64,000 nt of DNA. It comes from Herbaspirillum hiltneri N3 (lineage in GTDB: Bacteria; Pseudomonadota; Gammaproteobacteria; Burkholderiales; Burkholderiaceae_D). The stretch's first letter is position 1; each line of letters opens with the position of its first letter. Shown piece after piece: positions 1 to 8,935 of the stretch. The position numbers and the translations under genes are program-made. The stretch covers positions 1,178,001 to 1,242,000 of the forward strand of contig NZ_CP011409.1 of assembly GCF_001267925.1 (NCBI RefSeq), written 5' to 3'. The notes beneath the pieces are model-generated. The model searched no databases. It saw only the letters and a program-made list of their open reading frames with translations, and had not been told where the DNA came from.

Positions 1-200
1 GCAGGTGCAAATCGGATCAAGAGGGGAAACTTGTCTGAGCGCAGCGAGTTTGTTTCCCCTCCCGATTTGCGCCTGACGACGCCGGGAACCCCGAAGGGGC
101 TACGAACTTGCGGTCGCCTTCTTTTGCTTACTTTTCTTGGCGAAGCAAGAAAAGTGAGTAGCTGCCGGGCTACCCCCGGCTTGGTCGTCCGGAGAAATAA
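1..200. repeat. Dispersed-type intergenic hairpin repeats
   Basis: This gene-free stretch is built from inverted repeats. Outer arms 2-15 and 62-75 pair with one mismatch, and inside them 22-30 pairs perfectly with 52-60, giving a long two-layer hairpin. A second perfect hairpin (ACTTTTCTT at 130-138 with AAGAAAAGT at 147-155) follows. The second element resembles the intergenic repeat common in proteobacterial genomes near the ends of genes; that is recalled, not searched. The short reading frame across it looks like repeat sequence and not a gene. Confidence 0.55.
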
Positions 201-244
201 GTACATCAGCAACGTAGAAAGCAGTTGGAACAAAAAACACCAAT

Positions 245-280
245 AAAAAATGCCGCCTGACTTCCACCAGGCGGCATTTT
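245..280 (-). terminator. Rho-independent terminator of ggt
   Basis: A perfect stem (TGCCGCCTG at 251-259 with CAGGCGGCA at 268-276) is flanked by a run of A before it and T after it, so it can end transcription in both directions. On the minus strand the U-tract comes from 245-250, just past the ggt stop codon at 314. Confidence 0.85.
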
Positions 281-313
281 CATTTCAACAATCAACTAAG
301 CACAACTAAACCA

Positions 314-2077
314 TCAGAACCCCAACGTACGTCCATCCGGATTACGCGGATCCGAATATCCGTAGAACATGCCATCCTTGATCTGGATGGTCTGTGTGCG
401 TCCCATCGAAGGCTGCACGCTGATCTTCTGGCCCTTGTCCTGCAGGATCTTGATCGTATCGGCGCTGATGCCCTTTTCGATGCGCAACTGGTCCGGCGCC
501 CATTGATGATGGATGCGCGGCGTGATGGTTGCCTCAGCCACGTTCATGTCGTGCTCGATCACGTTCAGGATGGTCTGCATCGTGGTCGTGATGATGCGGC
601 TGCCACCCGGGCTGCCGGTCACCAGGAACGGCTTGCCGTCCTTCAGCACGAAGGTCGGCGACATCGAGCTCAGCGGACGTTTTGCCGGACCGACGGCATT
701 GGCTTCACCGCCCACCAGGCCGAAGGCATTCGGCACGCCCGGCTTGGCCGAGAAGTCGTCCATTTCGTTGTTGAGCGTGATACCGGTGCCGGTGGCAACG
801 ATGCCGCTGCCGAAGTTCAGGTTCAGCGTATAGGTCGTGGCGATCAGGTTGCCTTGCTTGTCGGCGACCGAGAAGTGTGTGGTCTGGTCGCTTTCGTAAG
901 GCTGCGGCTTGCCCGGTTTGAGTTCCGCAGATGGTGTGGCGCGGTCAGGATTGATCTTCTTGGCCAGTTCGTCGGCATACGCGCGCGAGGTCAGTCCCTT
1001 GACCGGTACCTTGTTGAAATCCGGATCGCCCAGATATTCGGCGCGGTCGGCATACGCCAGCTTCATCGCTTCAGCCATCAGATGAATCGTCTGTGCGCTG
1101 TCGGCGCCGTACTGCTTCAGCGGATAGCGTTCCAGGATGTTCATCATCTGGATGATATGGACGCCGCCCGAGCTTGGCGGCGGCATCGACATGACTTGGT
1201 AGCCGCGATAATTGCCGACCACCGGCTCACGTTCGACGACTTTGTAGTTCTTCAGGTCGGCGGCGGTGATCAGGCCGTTGTGCTTGTCCATTTCGGCGAC
1301 AATCTTCTGGCCGATCTCGCCTTCATAGAAGACCGAAGGACCTTTCTTGCCGATCAGCTTGAGCGATTTAGCGAGGTCTTTCTGCACCAGCTTTTCGCCG
1401 GCGCGCAGCGGACGGCCATCCTTGAAGAAGATCGCCTTGCTCGAATCCCACTGACCCAGGTGGTCGCGTTCCGCGGCCAGGATCAGCGCCAGGCTCGGGC
1501 TGACTTCATAACCTTTTTCCGCCAGTTTGACGGCGGGCGCGATGACGTCGGACAGCTTCATCGTGCCGTATTTTTGCAGCGCATGGGTCAGGCCCGCGAC
1601 CGTGCCGGGAACGCCGACGGCCAGGTGGGTGTACAGCGAGCGGCCCGGTGCGACGTTGCCCTTGTTGTCCAGGTACATGTCGCGGGTAGCCTTGGCTGGC
1701 GCCATTTCGCGGAAGTCCAGCGCGACGTTCTTACCGGTCTTGGCGTCGTGGATCATCATGAAGCCGCCGCCGCCGACGTTGCCGGCATTCGGCAGCACCA
1801 CAGCCAGCGCGAAGCCGACGGCGACGCCGGCGTCAACTGCGTTGCCGCCGCGTTTCAGGATGTCGAGACCGACTTGCGTCGCCAGTTCCTGCTCGGACGC
1901 GACCATGCCGTTCTTGGCCTGCACCGGGCTGATGATGTCGTAGGTCAGGTCATATTTGACTACCGGTGCGGCCGCAGGTGCGGCGGTTTGTGCATGGACG
2001 GGCAGAAAGGCGAGGGAAGTGCAGAGCGGCAGCAATGCCATGGAAGCCGGCTTGAGCAAGCCGTTGATTTTCCGCAT
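314..2077 (-). CDS. ggt: Gamma-glutamyltransferase (glutathione hydrolase)
   Basis: The 587-residue product is a secreted GGT that removes the gamma-glutamyl group from glutathione and related peptides by hydrolysis or transfer, probably in the periplasm. Residues 1-30 form a signal peptide ending in VHAQ. The self-processing site is clear: QTTHFSV places the N-terminal nucleophile of the small subunit at Thr399, followed by the conserved LNNEMDDFSAKPG and the PLSSMSP block. Length matches the family. I start at the ATG at 2077 because AGGAGA sits just upstream and the signal peptide begins there; an upstream in-frame ATG lacks such a site. It lies 202 bp downstream of the LacI-type gene in the same orientation but shows no functional link to gluconate use. 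Confidence 0.95.
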   Translation of the reverse strand: MRKINGLLKPASMALLPLCTSLAFLPVHAQTAAPAAAPVVKYDLTYDIISPVQAKNGMVASEQELATQVGLDILKRGGNAVDAGVAVGFALAVVLPNAGNVGGGGFMMIHDAKTGKNVALDFREMAPAKATRDMYLDNKGNVAPGRSLYTHLAVGVPGTVAGLTHALQKYGTMKLSDVIAPAVKLAEKGYEVSPSLALILAAERDHLGQWDSSKAIFFKDGRPLRAGEKLVQKDLAKSLKLIGKKGPSVFYEGEIGQKIVAEMDKHNGLITAADLKNYKVVEREPVVGNYRGYQVMSMPPPSSGGVHIIQMMNILERYPLKQYGADSAQTIHLMAEAMKLAYADRAEYLGDPDFNKVPVKGLTSRAYADELAKKINPDRATPSAELKPGKPQPYESDQTTHFSVADKQGNLIATTYTLNLNFGSGIVATGTGITLNNEMDDFSAKPGVPNAFGLVGGEANAVGPAKRPLSSMSPTFVLKDGKPFLVTGSPGGSRIITTTMQTILNVIEHDMNVAEATITPRIHHQWAPDQLRIEKGISADTIKILQDKGQKISVQPSMGRTQTIQIKDGMFYGYSDPRNPDGRTLGF

Positions 2078-2279
2078 GGGGATTCTCCTGAGGTTGTCTG
2101 TAATTATGGTGATACGCATGCTTTCGCATCAGATGATTGTAGCCTCTGGAAGTTCGATGTCCATAGAAAAATCAAGAAATCCGGGCCTCGGCTCTCAGCT
2201 TTCGCGCAGGGCGTCGCGGCGGTTTCATCAATCGCCGGAGCGCTCGGTGTATTGGTGAAATGTGCGATACCGCGAGGCG

Positions 2280-3347
2280 TCAGGTGCTCTCGCGCACCGC
2301 GAGTTCGAAGCCGAGATCAAGCCGCGCCTTTTCCACGGGTTCCCCCTTGAGTTGACGAATCAACATCTCCGCCGCCTTGTAGCCGATGTCGTAGCGCGGC
2401 GTGACGATGGTCGTGATCGACGGCGTGGCGCAGGCGGCCCACGACAGGTCGTTGAAGCCGGCGATCGCCATCTGCTGCGGCACCTTGATGCCGCGCCGCT
2501 GGCATTCGAACAGGGCGCCCAGCGCGAGGTCGTCGTTGCAGCAGAACACGGCATCGCAGTCGGGCGCAATTTCGAGCACGCGCGCCAGCAATTGCGCACC
2601 CATGTCGACCGTGGTCGGCGCCGGCAGCAGCACTTCCACATCCGGATCGAGGCCGGCTTCGCTGAGTCCCTTGCGGAAGCCTTCGCGCCGCTTCATCATG
2701 CGCGGATCGAGCTGCGCAGCCAGGAAAGCGGGGCGGCGATAGCCGCGCTCGATCAGATGCCGCGCCGCCGCGTAGCCGGCCTTGGTCTGCGAGAAGCCGA
2801 CCGACATGTCGCTGTTGCTCTTGCCGAGATCGAACATGCGTACGGCCGGGATATTCGATGCAGCCAGTTGCCGTCGCAGGATGTCGTGCTGGTCCGAACT
2901 CGATAGCAGGAAGCCGTCGGGAGCATGCGCGAGGTAAGTCGAGATCAGCCGGCTTTCCTTTTCCTTCGAGTAACCGGTCTCGCCGATCAGGAACTGGTAG
3001 CCGGCCTGCGACAGGTAGTCGCGGATGCCGCTCAGGGTCTCGATGAACACCGCGTTGGTCAGCGACGGCACCAGCACGCCGATCACCTGCGAACGCGCAG
3101 ACGCCAATGTGCTGGCGGCCTGATTGGGTACGTAGCCCAGCTTGCGGATGGCCGCCGCAATGCGGTCGCGCGCCTCCTGCTGGACCAGTTCCGGCGACTT
3201 CAGTGCGCGCGACACGGTCATCGGACTGACGCGTGCTTCGGCGGCGACGTCGACAATGGTGACGCGGCCGGTGGCGCGGCTTCCCTTGGCTGCTTTGGCG
3301 GGCTTGACTGGCTGGGCGGTTTTTTCGGCAGCGGCGGTTTTACTCAT
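2280..3347 (-). CDS. LacI/GntR-type transcriptional regulator of gluconate genes
   Basis: A 355-residue LacI-family repressor. After a lysine/alanine-rich tail (1-28) the N-terminal helix-turn-helix (VTIVDVAAEARVSPMTVSRAL, about 29-49) is typical, followed by a periplasmic-binding-protein-like sensor domain. It is transcribed away from the gntP-gntK-idnO-idnD operon, and the intervening region holds two palindromes of the ATGTTA..TAACAT type bound by enterobacterial GntR/IdnR, so it most likely represses that operon and is released by gluconate or its 6-phosphate. The family call is certain; the ligand is inferred from context. Confidence 0.9.
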   Translation of the reverse strand: MSKTAAAEKTAQPVKPAKAAKGSRATGRVTIVDVAAEARVSPMTVSRALKSPELVQQEARDRIAAAIRKLGYVPNQAASTLASARSQVIGVLVPSLTNAVFIETLSGIRDYLSQAGYQFLIGETGYSKEKESRLISTYLAHAPDGFLLSSSDQHDILRRQLAASNIPAVRMFDLGKSNSDMSVGFSQTKAGYAAARHLIERGYRRPAFLAAQLDPRMMKRREGFRKGLSEAGLDPDVEVLLPAPTTVDMGAQLLARVLEIAPDCDAVFCCNDDLALGALFECQRRGIKVPQQMAIAGFNDLSWAACATPSITTIVTPRYDIGYKAAEMLIRQLKGEPVEKARLDLGFELAVREST

Positions 3348-3487
3348 GACGGGACGGAAATTTCGATTGCCGACATCATACCCTCAGCGCCCGGACAACA
3401 GCGCATCCGCACACCCGACGCTCATGCTGCGCCGCCGCATCGGCCTTTGCGCCGTGTGCTATCCGTTCAGATATTCATACAAATGAT

Positions 3488-3517
3488 TTGACACATAAAT
3501 TTTGGTAGCGTTATCAT
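3488..3517 (+). promoter_or_regulatory. Sigma-70 promoter of the gnt/idn operon
   Basis: TTGACA at 3488-3493 is a perfect -35 box, and TATCAT at 3512-3517, 18 bp further, is a good -10. The first operator covers the spacer and -10. The implied leader before gntP is about 245 nt, with no other gene evident in it. Confidence 0.65.
3503..3516. promoter_or_regulatory. GntR-like operator 1
   Basis: TGGTAGCGTTATCA, read on the opposite strand, matches operator 2 at 12 of 14 positions. It overlaps the -10 box, so bound repressor would block RNA polymerase. Confidence 0.55.
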
Positions 3518-3525
3518 CGCTGCCT

Positions 3526-3541
3526 ATGTTAACGCTAACAT
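3526..3541. promoter_or_regulatory. GntR-like operator 2
   Basis: ATGTTAACGCTAACAT is a 16-bp palindrome with one mismatch pair and a central CG, the usual architecture of LacI-family sites and close to the enterobacterial GntR operator. Its centre is 24 bp from that of operator 1, just downstream of the -10. Confidence 0.7.
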
Positions 3542-3769
3542 TTTGGCGTAAAACAAAAATTCCCTTTCATAAACACTACGCAGATAGTGGGCACGGCAGT
3601 TCCGGGGCAATCTCGCAGGCAATCTTATTTGCAATGCGGCGCAAGCACCCGGACGCCTCGTCGAGACAATGTAAAGACTCCAAACGGATGGCAGGCATGG
3701 TGTTGACGGCGCGGCAATGCGTTTCCGCCTGCCGCGTGTCGTGCGCGCTATCGACCTGGAGACATCCAC

Positions 3770-5122
3770 ATGTTCGGATTGAGTAACGAAGCAAGCCTGT
3801 TGTTGAACGCCTTCCTGGCGATTGTGGTACTGATCGTCATGATCACGCGCCTGCGCATCCACCCCTTCATTGCACTGATCATCACGTCGGGTTTCCTCGG
3901 CCTGATCTCCGGCATGCCGCTGGCCAAGATCGTCAAATCCTTCCAGGACGGCTTCGGCGGCGTGCTTGGTTTCGTCGGTATCGTATTGGGCCTGGGCACC
4001 ATGCTCGGCAAGATGATGGCCGAATCCGGCGGCGCCGACCAGATCGCGCAGACGCTGGTGCGCGCCTTCGGCAAGCAGCGCGTGCACTGGGCCATGATGA
4101 TCGGCGCGTTCCTGGTCGGCATCCCGCTGTTTTTTGAAATCGGCTTCGTGCTGCTGATTCCGCTGGTGTTCATCGTTGCGCGCCGCTCGGGCGTGCCGCT
4201 GTTCAAGATCGGCATGCCAATGCTGGCCAGCCTGTCCGTGATGCACGGCCTGGTGCCGCCGCATCCGGGCCCGCTGCTGGCCATCGGCATCTTCGGCGCC
4301 GATATCGGCAAGACCATTTTCTACGGCCTTGTCGTCGGCCTGCCGACGGTGATCATCGCCGGCCCGATGTTCGGCGCCTTCATCGCCAAGTATGTTGACA
4401 TCAAGCCATCGGACGAGCTGATGGAGCAACTGGCGCGCGAGCCGCAAACCAAGGATTTGCCGGGTTTTGCCATCACGCTGATCACGGTGCTGTCGCCGGT
4501 GTTCCTGATGCTGCTGAAAACCTTCGTCGACGTCGCCCTGCCGGAAGGCAATGCCGTGCGCGATGTGATGGACTTCATCGGCAACCCGATCGTGGCTTTG
4601 CTGGCGGCGCTGCTGCTGTCGCTGTACACTTTTGGCGTGGCGCGCGGTTTCACGCGCCAGCAAGTGTTGAAGTTCGTTGATCAAAGCCTGGCGCCGACTG
4701 CGGCGATCGTGCTGATCATCGGCGCCGGCGGCGGCTTCAAGCAGATGCTGGTCAATAGCGGCGTCGGCACCGCCATCGGCCAACTGGCCGTGCATGCGCA
4801 GATTTCGCCGTTGCTGCTGGCCTGGTTCGTGGCGGGCGTGATCCGCGTGGCGACCGGTTCGGCCACGGTGGCGACGATCACCGGCGCCGGTATCGTGGCG
4901 CCGCTGGTCACGCTGATCCCGGGCACCAACCGCGAGCTGCTGGTGCTGGCGACCGGCGCCGGATCGCTGATCCTGTCGCACGTCAATGATGCCGGCTTCT
5001 GGCTGGTCAAGGAATACTTCAACATGAGCGTCGGTGAAACATTCAAGACCTGGACGGCGATGGAAACCATCATCTCGGTGGTGGCGCTCGTGTTCATCAT
5101 GTTGCTCAATCTGGTCGTGTAA
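3770..5122 (+). CDS. gntP: GntP-family gluconate:H+ symporter
   Basis: A 450-residue polytopic inner-membrane protein of the GntP family, which imports gluconate and related hexonates such as idonate. The N-terminal half carries the conserved stretch running from the first helices through GFGGVLGFVGIVLGLGTMLG and the loop HGLVPPHPGPL; about 12 hydrophobic segments are visible. GGAG precedes the ATG by nine bases. It is first in the operon with a kinase and two dehydrogenases for gluconate/idonate, which supports the substrate. Exact preference between D-gluconate and L-idonate cannot be read from the sequence. Confidence 0.93.
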   Translation: MFGLSNEASLLLNAFLAIVVLIVMITRLRIHPFIALIITSGFLGLISGMPLAKIVKSFQDGFGGVLGFVGIVLGLGTMLGKMMAESGGADQIAQTLVRAFGKQRVHWAMMIGAFLVGIPLFFEIGFVLLIPLVFIVARRSGVPLFKIGMPMLASLSVMHGLVPPHPGPLLAIGIFGADIGKTIFYGLVVGLPTVIIAGPMFGAFIAKYVDIKPSDELMEQLAREPQTKDLPGFAITLITVLSPVFLMLLKTFVDVALPEGNAVRDVMDFIGNPIVALLAALLLSLYTFGVARGFTRQQVLKFVDQSLAPTAAIVLIIGAGGGFKQMLVNSGVGTAIGQLAVHAQISPLLLAWFVAGVIRVATGSATVATITGAGIVAPLVTLIPGTNRELLVLATGAGSLILSHVNDAGFWLVKEYFNMSVGETFKTWTAMETIISVVALVFIMLLNLVV

Positions 5123-5260
5123 CCTGTCCACGATCTTACTGCGAGGCCATGATCCGGCGTCGGGCGGTGCTCGGAATCCTCATGTACTCAAGTACATTCC
5201 GGTTCCTGCGCTCCGGCCGCCACCGGCTGATGGCCTCTCGCTACAGATCGTGAACAGGTT
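5121..5260. repeat. 140-bp imperfect palindrome between gntP and gntK
   Basis: Left arm from 5121 (AACCTGTCCACGATCT) pairs with right arm ending 5260 (AGATCGTGAACAGGTT). The pairing continues with interruptions to a perfect centre, ATGTACT-CA-AGTACAT at 5182-5197. The arms begin exactly at the gntP stop codon. In RNA this would be one long hairpin inside the operon transcript; it looks like a small inserted palindromic element. Confidence 0.7.
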
Positions 5261-5287
5261 AAAGCGAAAGAAATAAAGGAAATACTC

Positions 5288-6826
5288 ATGTCGCATTTCA
5301 TGCTCGGCGTCGATATCGGCACCACCAGCACCAAGACCGTGGTGTTCACGCTGGACGGCCGGGTGGTGGCCCAGCATGCCGTCGAATATCCGGTGCTGTG
5401 CACCGAGCCGGGCATGTCCGAGCAGGATCCGCTGCAGATGTTCGACGCGGTGCTGGGCTCGATCGCCGGCGCCGTCGCGGCCGCCAAGGCTGCGCCGGGC
5501 GACATTGAACTGGTTTCCTTCAGCGCCGCCATGCACAGCCTGATCGCGCTCGACGGCGATGACCGCCTGCTCAGCAACAGCATCACCTGGGGCGACATCC
5601 GCGCCAGCGTCTGGGCAGAACGCATCAAGAACGAGTTCGACGGCCAGGCCATCTATCGTCGCACCGGCACGCCCATCCATCCGATGTCGCCGCTGTGCAA
5701 GCTGATGTGGATGCGCCACGAGAAAGCCGCCGTGTTCAATCAGGCAGCGCGCTTTGTCGGCATCAAGGAATACGTGTTGTTCCGGCTGTTCGGCGAATGG
5801 CTGGTGGATTACTCGATCGCCTCCGCGACCGGCATGTTCAATCTCGAACAGCTGGAATGGGACGAAGGTGCGCTGGCCCTGCTGCATGTCGGCAAGCATC
5901 AGTTGCCCAAGCCGGTGCCGACTACGCATCAATTGCAGGGACTCGACGCGGCGATTGCCGAACGCCTCGGCCTGCGCGCAGATACGCCGTTCGTGATCGG
6001 CGCCAATGACGGCGTGCTGTCCAACCTCGGCGTCAACGCGATTCATCCGGGCCAGGTCGCAGTCACCATCGGCACTTCCGGCGCCATGCGTACGGTGGTC
6101 GAGCGTCCGGTCACGGACGCGTCCGGACGCACCTTTTGCTATGCGCTGACGGAGCGGCATTGGGTTGTCGGCGGTCCGGTCAACAACGGCGGCAATGTGT
6201 TCCGCTGGGTGCGCGATGAACTCGCCACGGCAGAAGCGGAGCAGGCACGCAAGGATGGCGTTGATCCCTACGACGCCCTGACCCGCATCGCCGAACACAT
6301 TGCGCCGGGCGCCGAAGGCCTGCTATTCCATCCGTATCTGTCGGGTGAGCGCGCGCCGCTGTGGAATGCCGACCTGCGCGGCTCCTTCTTCGGCCTGGCG
6401 CTGCATCATCGCAAGGAACACATGATCCGCGCCGCGCTCGAAGGCGTGATCTTCAATCTCTACTCCATCCTGCCTGCGGTCGAGGACCTGATCGGCCCGA
6501 CCAGGCGCATGATGGCGACCGGCGGCTTTGCACGCTCGGCCTTGTGGCGCCAGATGATGGCCGATATCTTCAACCGCGAAGTGGTGGTGCCGCAAAGCGT
6601 CGAATCGTCCTGCCTCGGCGCCGCTGTGCTCGGCTTGTTTGCACTCGGCAAGGTCAAGTCGCTCGACGTCATTTCCGACATGGTCGGCTCAACCAACCGT
6701 CATCTGCCGATCCCCGAAAACGTCGCCATCTACGATCGCCTGCGGCCGATCTTCATGGCGATCCCGCACAAGCTGGCCGACGAATACCGTGCGCTGTCCG
6801 CGTTCCAGCGGCGCGACGTCAGGTAG
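5288..6826 (+). CDS. gntK: Gluconokinase, FGGY carbohydrate kinase family
   Basis: The 512-residue protein phosphorylates gluconate with ATP to 6-phosphogluconate in the cytoplasm. It has the two-domain FGGY fold: the phosphate-binding DIGTTSTKTVVF near the N terminus, GANDGVLSNLG and GTSGAMR in the middle, and the C-terminal FGGY signature region (MMATGGFARSALWRQMMADIF). This is the long gluconokinase type known from Gram-positive bacteria and many betaproteobacteria, not the short GntK of E. coli. AAAGGAAA precedes the start. It is separated from gntP by the long palindrome at 5121-5260 and followed by idnO. Confidence 0.9.
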   Translation: MSHFMLGVDIGTTSTKTVVFTLDGRVVAQHAVEYPVLCTEPGMSEQDPLQMFDAVLGSIAGAVAAAKAAPGDIELVSFSAAMHSLIALDGDDRLLSNSITWGDIRASVWAERIKNEFDGQAIYRRTGTPIHPMSPLCKLMWMRHEKAAVFNQAARFVGIKEYVLFRLFGEWLVDYSIASATGMFNLEQLEWDEGALALLHVGKHQLPKPVPTTHQLQGLDAAIAERLGLRADTPFVIGANDGVLSNLGVNAIHPGQVAVTIGTSGAMRTVVERPVTDASGRTFCYALTERHWVVGGPVNNGGNVFRWVRDELATAEAEQARKDGVDPYDALTRIAEHIAPGAEGLLFHPYLSGERAPLWNADLRGSFFGLALHHRKEHMIRAALEGVIFNLYSILPAVEDLIGPTRRMMATGGFARSALWRQMMADIFNREVVVPQSVESSCLGAAVLGLFALGKVKSLDVISDMVGSTNRHLPIPENVAIYDRLRPIFMAIPHKLADEYRALSAFQRRDVR

Positions 6827-6874
6827 TCTGCCCGCATCGCTCATCCGACCATATATAACCAGCAAGGAGACAGA

Positions 6875-7660
6875 ATGACCGCAACACTACCCGCAGGCCT
6901 GCAGAGTTTTTCGCTGAGCGGCCGGCTCGCCCTGATCACCGGTTCCAGCGGCGGCATCGGTCTGGCGCTGGCGCGCGGTCTCGCTGCTGCCGGCGCTTCC
7001 ATCGTGCTCAACGGCCGTGACGCCGCCAAGCTGGCCGTCGTGGCGGCAAAGCTGCGCGAAGAGGGTTACACGATTCACGAGTCTTCTTTCGACGCGACTT
7101 CATCGGCTTCGGTGGAAGCCGCCGTCGCGAAGATCGAAGCCGGCATCGGTCCCATCGACATCCTGTTCAACAACGCCGGCATCCAGCGCCGGGCTCCGCT
7201 GGAGGACTTCAAGGAGTCCGACTGGAACGACCTGATCAGCACCAACCTCAACAGCGTCTTCTTCACCGCCAAGGCAGTCGCGCAAGGCATGATCAAGCGC
7301 GGCCGAGGCAAGATCATCAACGTCTGTTCGGTGCAGAGCGAGCTCGGTCGTCCCAACATCGCCCCGTACACCGCGACCAAGGGCGCAGTGAAGATGTTCA
7401 CCAAGGGCATGGCGATCGACTGGGGCAAGTACGGCCTGCAAGTCAACGGCCTCGGGCCGGGCTACTTCAAGACCGAGATGAACATGGCGCTGGTCGCCGA
7501 TGAAAAATTCTCCGAATGGCTGATCGGCCGTACACCTTCGCGTCGCTGGGGCGACGTCGAGGACCTGGTCGGCGCGGCGGTATTCCTGTCCAGCGATGCA
7601 TCGAAATTCGTCAACGGCCATATCCTGTACGTCGACGGCGGCGTCACGGCAACCTTATAA
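6875..7660 (+). CDS. idnO: Gluconate 5-dehydrogenase (SDR family)
   Basis: A 261-residue classical short-chain dehydrogenase, expected to interconvert 5-keto-D-gluconate and D-gluconate with NAD(P)H. It shows TGSSGGIG (22-29) for cofactor binding, NNAG (99-102), Ser152 and the catalytic YTATK with Tyr165 and Lys169. AAGGAG lies six bases before the ATG. Paired with an idonate 5-dehydrogenase 18 bp downstream, it completes the idonate to 5-ketogluconate to gluconate route, whose product the upstream kinase uses. Confidence 0.88.
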   Translation: MTATLPAGLQSFSLSGRLALITGSSGGIGLALARGLAAAGASIVLNGRDAAKLAVVAAKLREEGYTIHESSFDATSSASVEAAVAKIEAGIGPIDILFNNAGIQRRAPLEDFKESDWNDLISTNLNSVFFTAKAVAQGMIKRGRGKIINVCSVQSELGRPNIAPYTATKGAVKMFTKGMAIDWGKYGLQVNGLGPGYFKTEMNMALVADEKFSEWLIGRTPSRRWGDVEDLVGAAVFLSSDASKFVNGHILYVDGGVTATL

Positions 7661-7678
7661 GAAAGCAGAGCACACACC

Positions 7679-8716
7679 ATGCAACAAGGTATCGTCATCC
7701 ACGCGCCGCACGATCTGCGCGTGCAGGAATTGCAAACCGCAGAACTGCAGCCGCATCAACTCAAAGTCAAGGTGAAAGCCGGCGGCATCTGCGGATCCGA
7801 CCTGCACTATTATCACAACGGCGGCTTCGGCACTGTGCGCATCAAGGAGCCGATGGTGCTCGGCCATGAAGTCTCCGGCGTGATCGCCGAGACCGGCGCC
7901 GCCATCAGCGACATCAAGGCCGGTACGCGTATTTCCATCAGTCCGAGCAATCCTTGCGGCCTGTGCAAGTACTGCCAGGAAGGCAAGCACAACCACTGTC
8001 TCGACATGCGCTTCTATGGCAGCGCCATGCGCATGCCGCACGTGCAGGGCGCCTTCCGGCAGGAAATCATCATCGAGCGCGCGCAGGCGCATATCGTTGC
8101 CGATCACGTCAGCGACGGTGAAGCGGCGATGGCCGAGCCCTTGTCGGTGGCGCTGCATGCAGTGCGCCGCGCCGGCCCGCTGTTCGGCAAGCGCGTGCTG
8201 GTTACCGGCTGCGGTCCGATCGGCGCGCTCACCGTGATCGCGGCACGCCGTGCCGGCGCCTTGCAGATCGTCGTCACCGATGTCGCAAAAATGCCATTGG
8301 AAAGCGCGTTGAAAGTCGGCGCCGACCAGGCCATCAACGTTGCGCAGGATGCCGAGGCGCTCAAAGCATTCACGCCGGACAAGGGAACGTTCGACGTGCT
8401 GTTCGAAGCCAGCGGCAACGAGCAAGCTTTGCGCGGTGCGCTCGACACGCTCCGTCCGGGCGCGGTCATCGTGCAGGTCGGCCTGGGCGGCGACATCAAT
8501 TTCCCGGCCAACCTGCTGGTCGGCAAAGAGCTTGAGTGGCGCGGCGCATTCCGCTTCCATGAAGAGTTCGCGCTGGCGGTGGAGTTGATGAACCGGAAGC
8601 TGGTCGACGTGAAGCCGCTGATTTCGGCGACGTATCCGTTCGAGAAGTCGATAGAGGCATTCGAGGTAGCAGGCGATCGCTCGAAGATGATGAAGGTGCA
8701 GTTGAGCTTCGACTGA
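7679..8716 (+). CDS. idnD: L-idonate 5-dehydrogenase (zinc MDR family)
   Basis: The 345-residue zinc-dependent alcohol dehydrogenase should oxidise L-idonate to 5-ketogluconate. The catalytic zinc ligands are visible (Cys38 in GGICGSD, His63-Glu64 in GHE), as are the four structural-zinc cysteines 93, 96, 99 and 107 and a nucleotide-binding fold beginning near VLVTGCGPIGALT. It is last in the gnt/idn operon, before the terminator at 8791-8828. A broader polyol specificity is possible, but the pairing with idnO favours idonate. Confidence 0.85.
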   Translation: MQQGIVIHAPHDLRVQELQTAELQPHQLKVKVKAGGICGSDLHYYHNGGFGTVRIKEPMVLGHEVSGVIAETGAAISDIKAGTRISISPSNPCGLCKYCQEGKHNHCLDMRFYGSAMRMPHVQGAFRQEIIIERAQAHIVADHVSDGEAAMAEPLSVALHAVRRAGPLFGKRVLVTGCGPIGALTVIAARRAGALQIVVTDVAKMPLESALKVGADQAINVAQDAEALKAFTPDKGTFDVLFEASGNEQALRGALDTLRPGAVIVQVGLGGDINFPANLLVGKELEWRGAFRFHEEFALAVELMNRKLVDVKPLISATYPFEKSIEAFEVAGDRSKMMKVQLSFD

Positions 8717-8790
8717 AGCGGCGTCGCGGATTCCCGGGACAGGACGCGTGGCCCGAGGCACTCAGGCAAGGACGGTGGCAACAGCGCAGA

Positions 8791-8828
8791 ATGGCAGGCG
8801 CCGGATAGTCCGGTTCCTGCCATTTTTT
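8791..8828 (+). terminator. Terminator of the gnt/idn operon
   Basis: ATGGCAGG pairs with CCTGCCAT, with an inner CCGGA/TCCGG stem, followed by TTTTTT. It lies 75 bp after the idnD stop. Confidence 0.85.
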
Positions 8829-8935
8829 ACGTGCCTGTTTGCCGATGCTGGTCCGCTTGCCGTAGCTTTCCGCAGTCGCCGCAATGCGCCGCCATTCGGC
8901 GATGCTGTTGCGGATGCTTCATCCCGGCAAGGTGG

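Noticed and set aside
31..246. 71-residue frame in the repeat block
   Set aside because: It lies wholly inside hairpin repeats, with no ribosome binding site.
503..2350. 615-residue plus-strand frame across ggt
   Set aside because: It is antisense to a clear GGT with catalytic motifs; its His/Arg/Val-rich composition is a high-GC shadow.
3524..5131. 535-residue minus-strand frame over gntP
   Set aside because: Antisense to a membrane transporter; the His/Gln/Arg/Asp-rich product has no domain.
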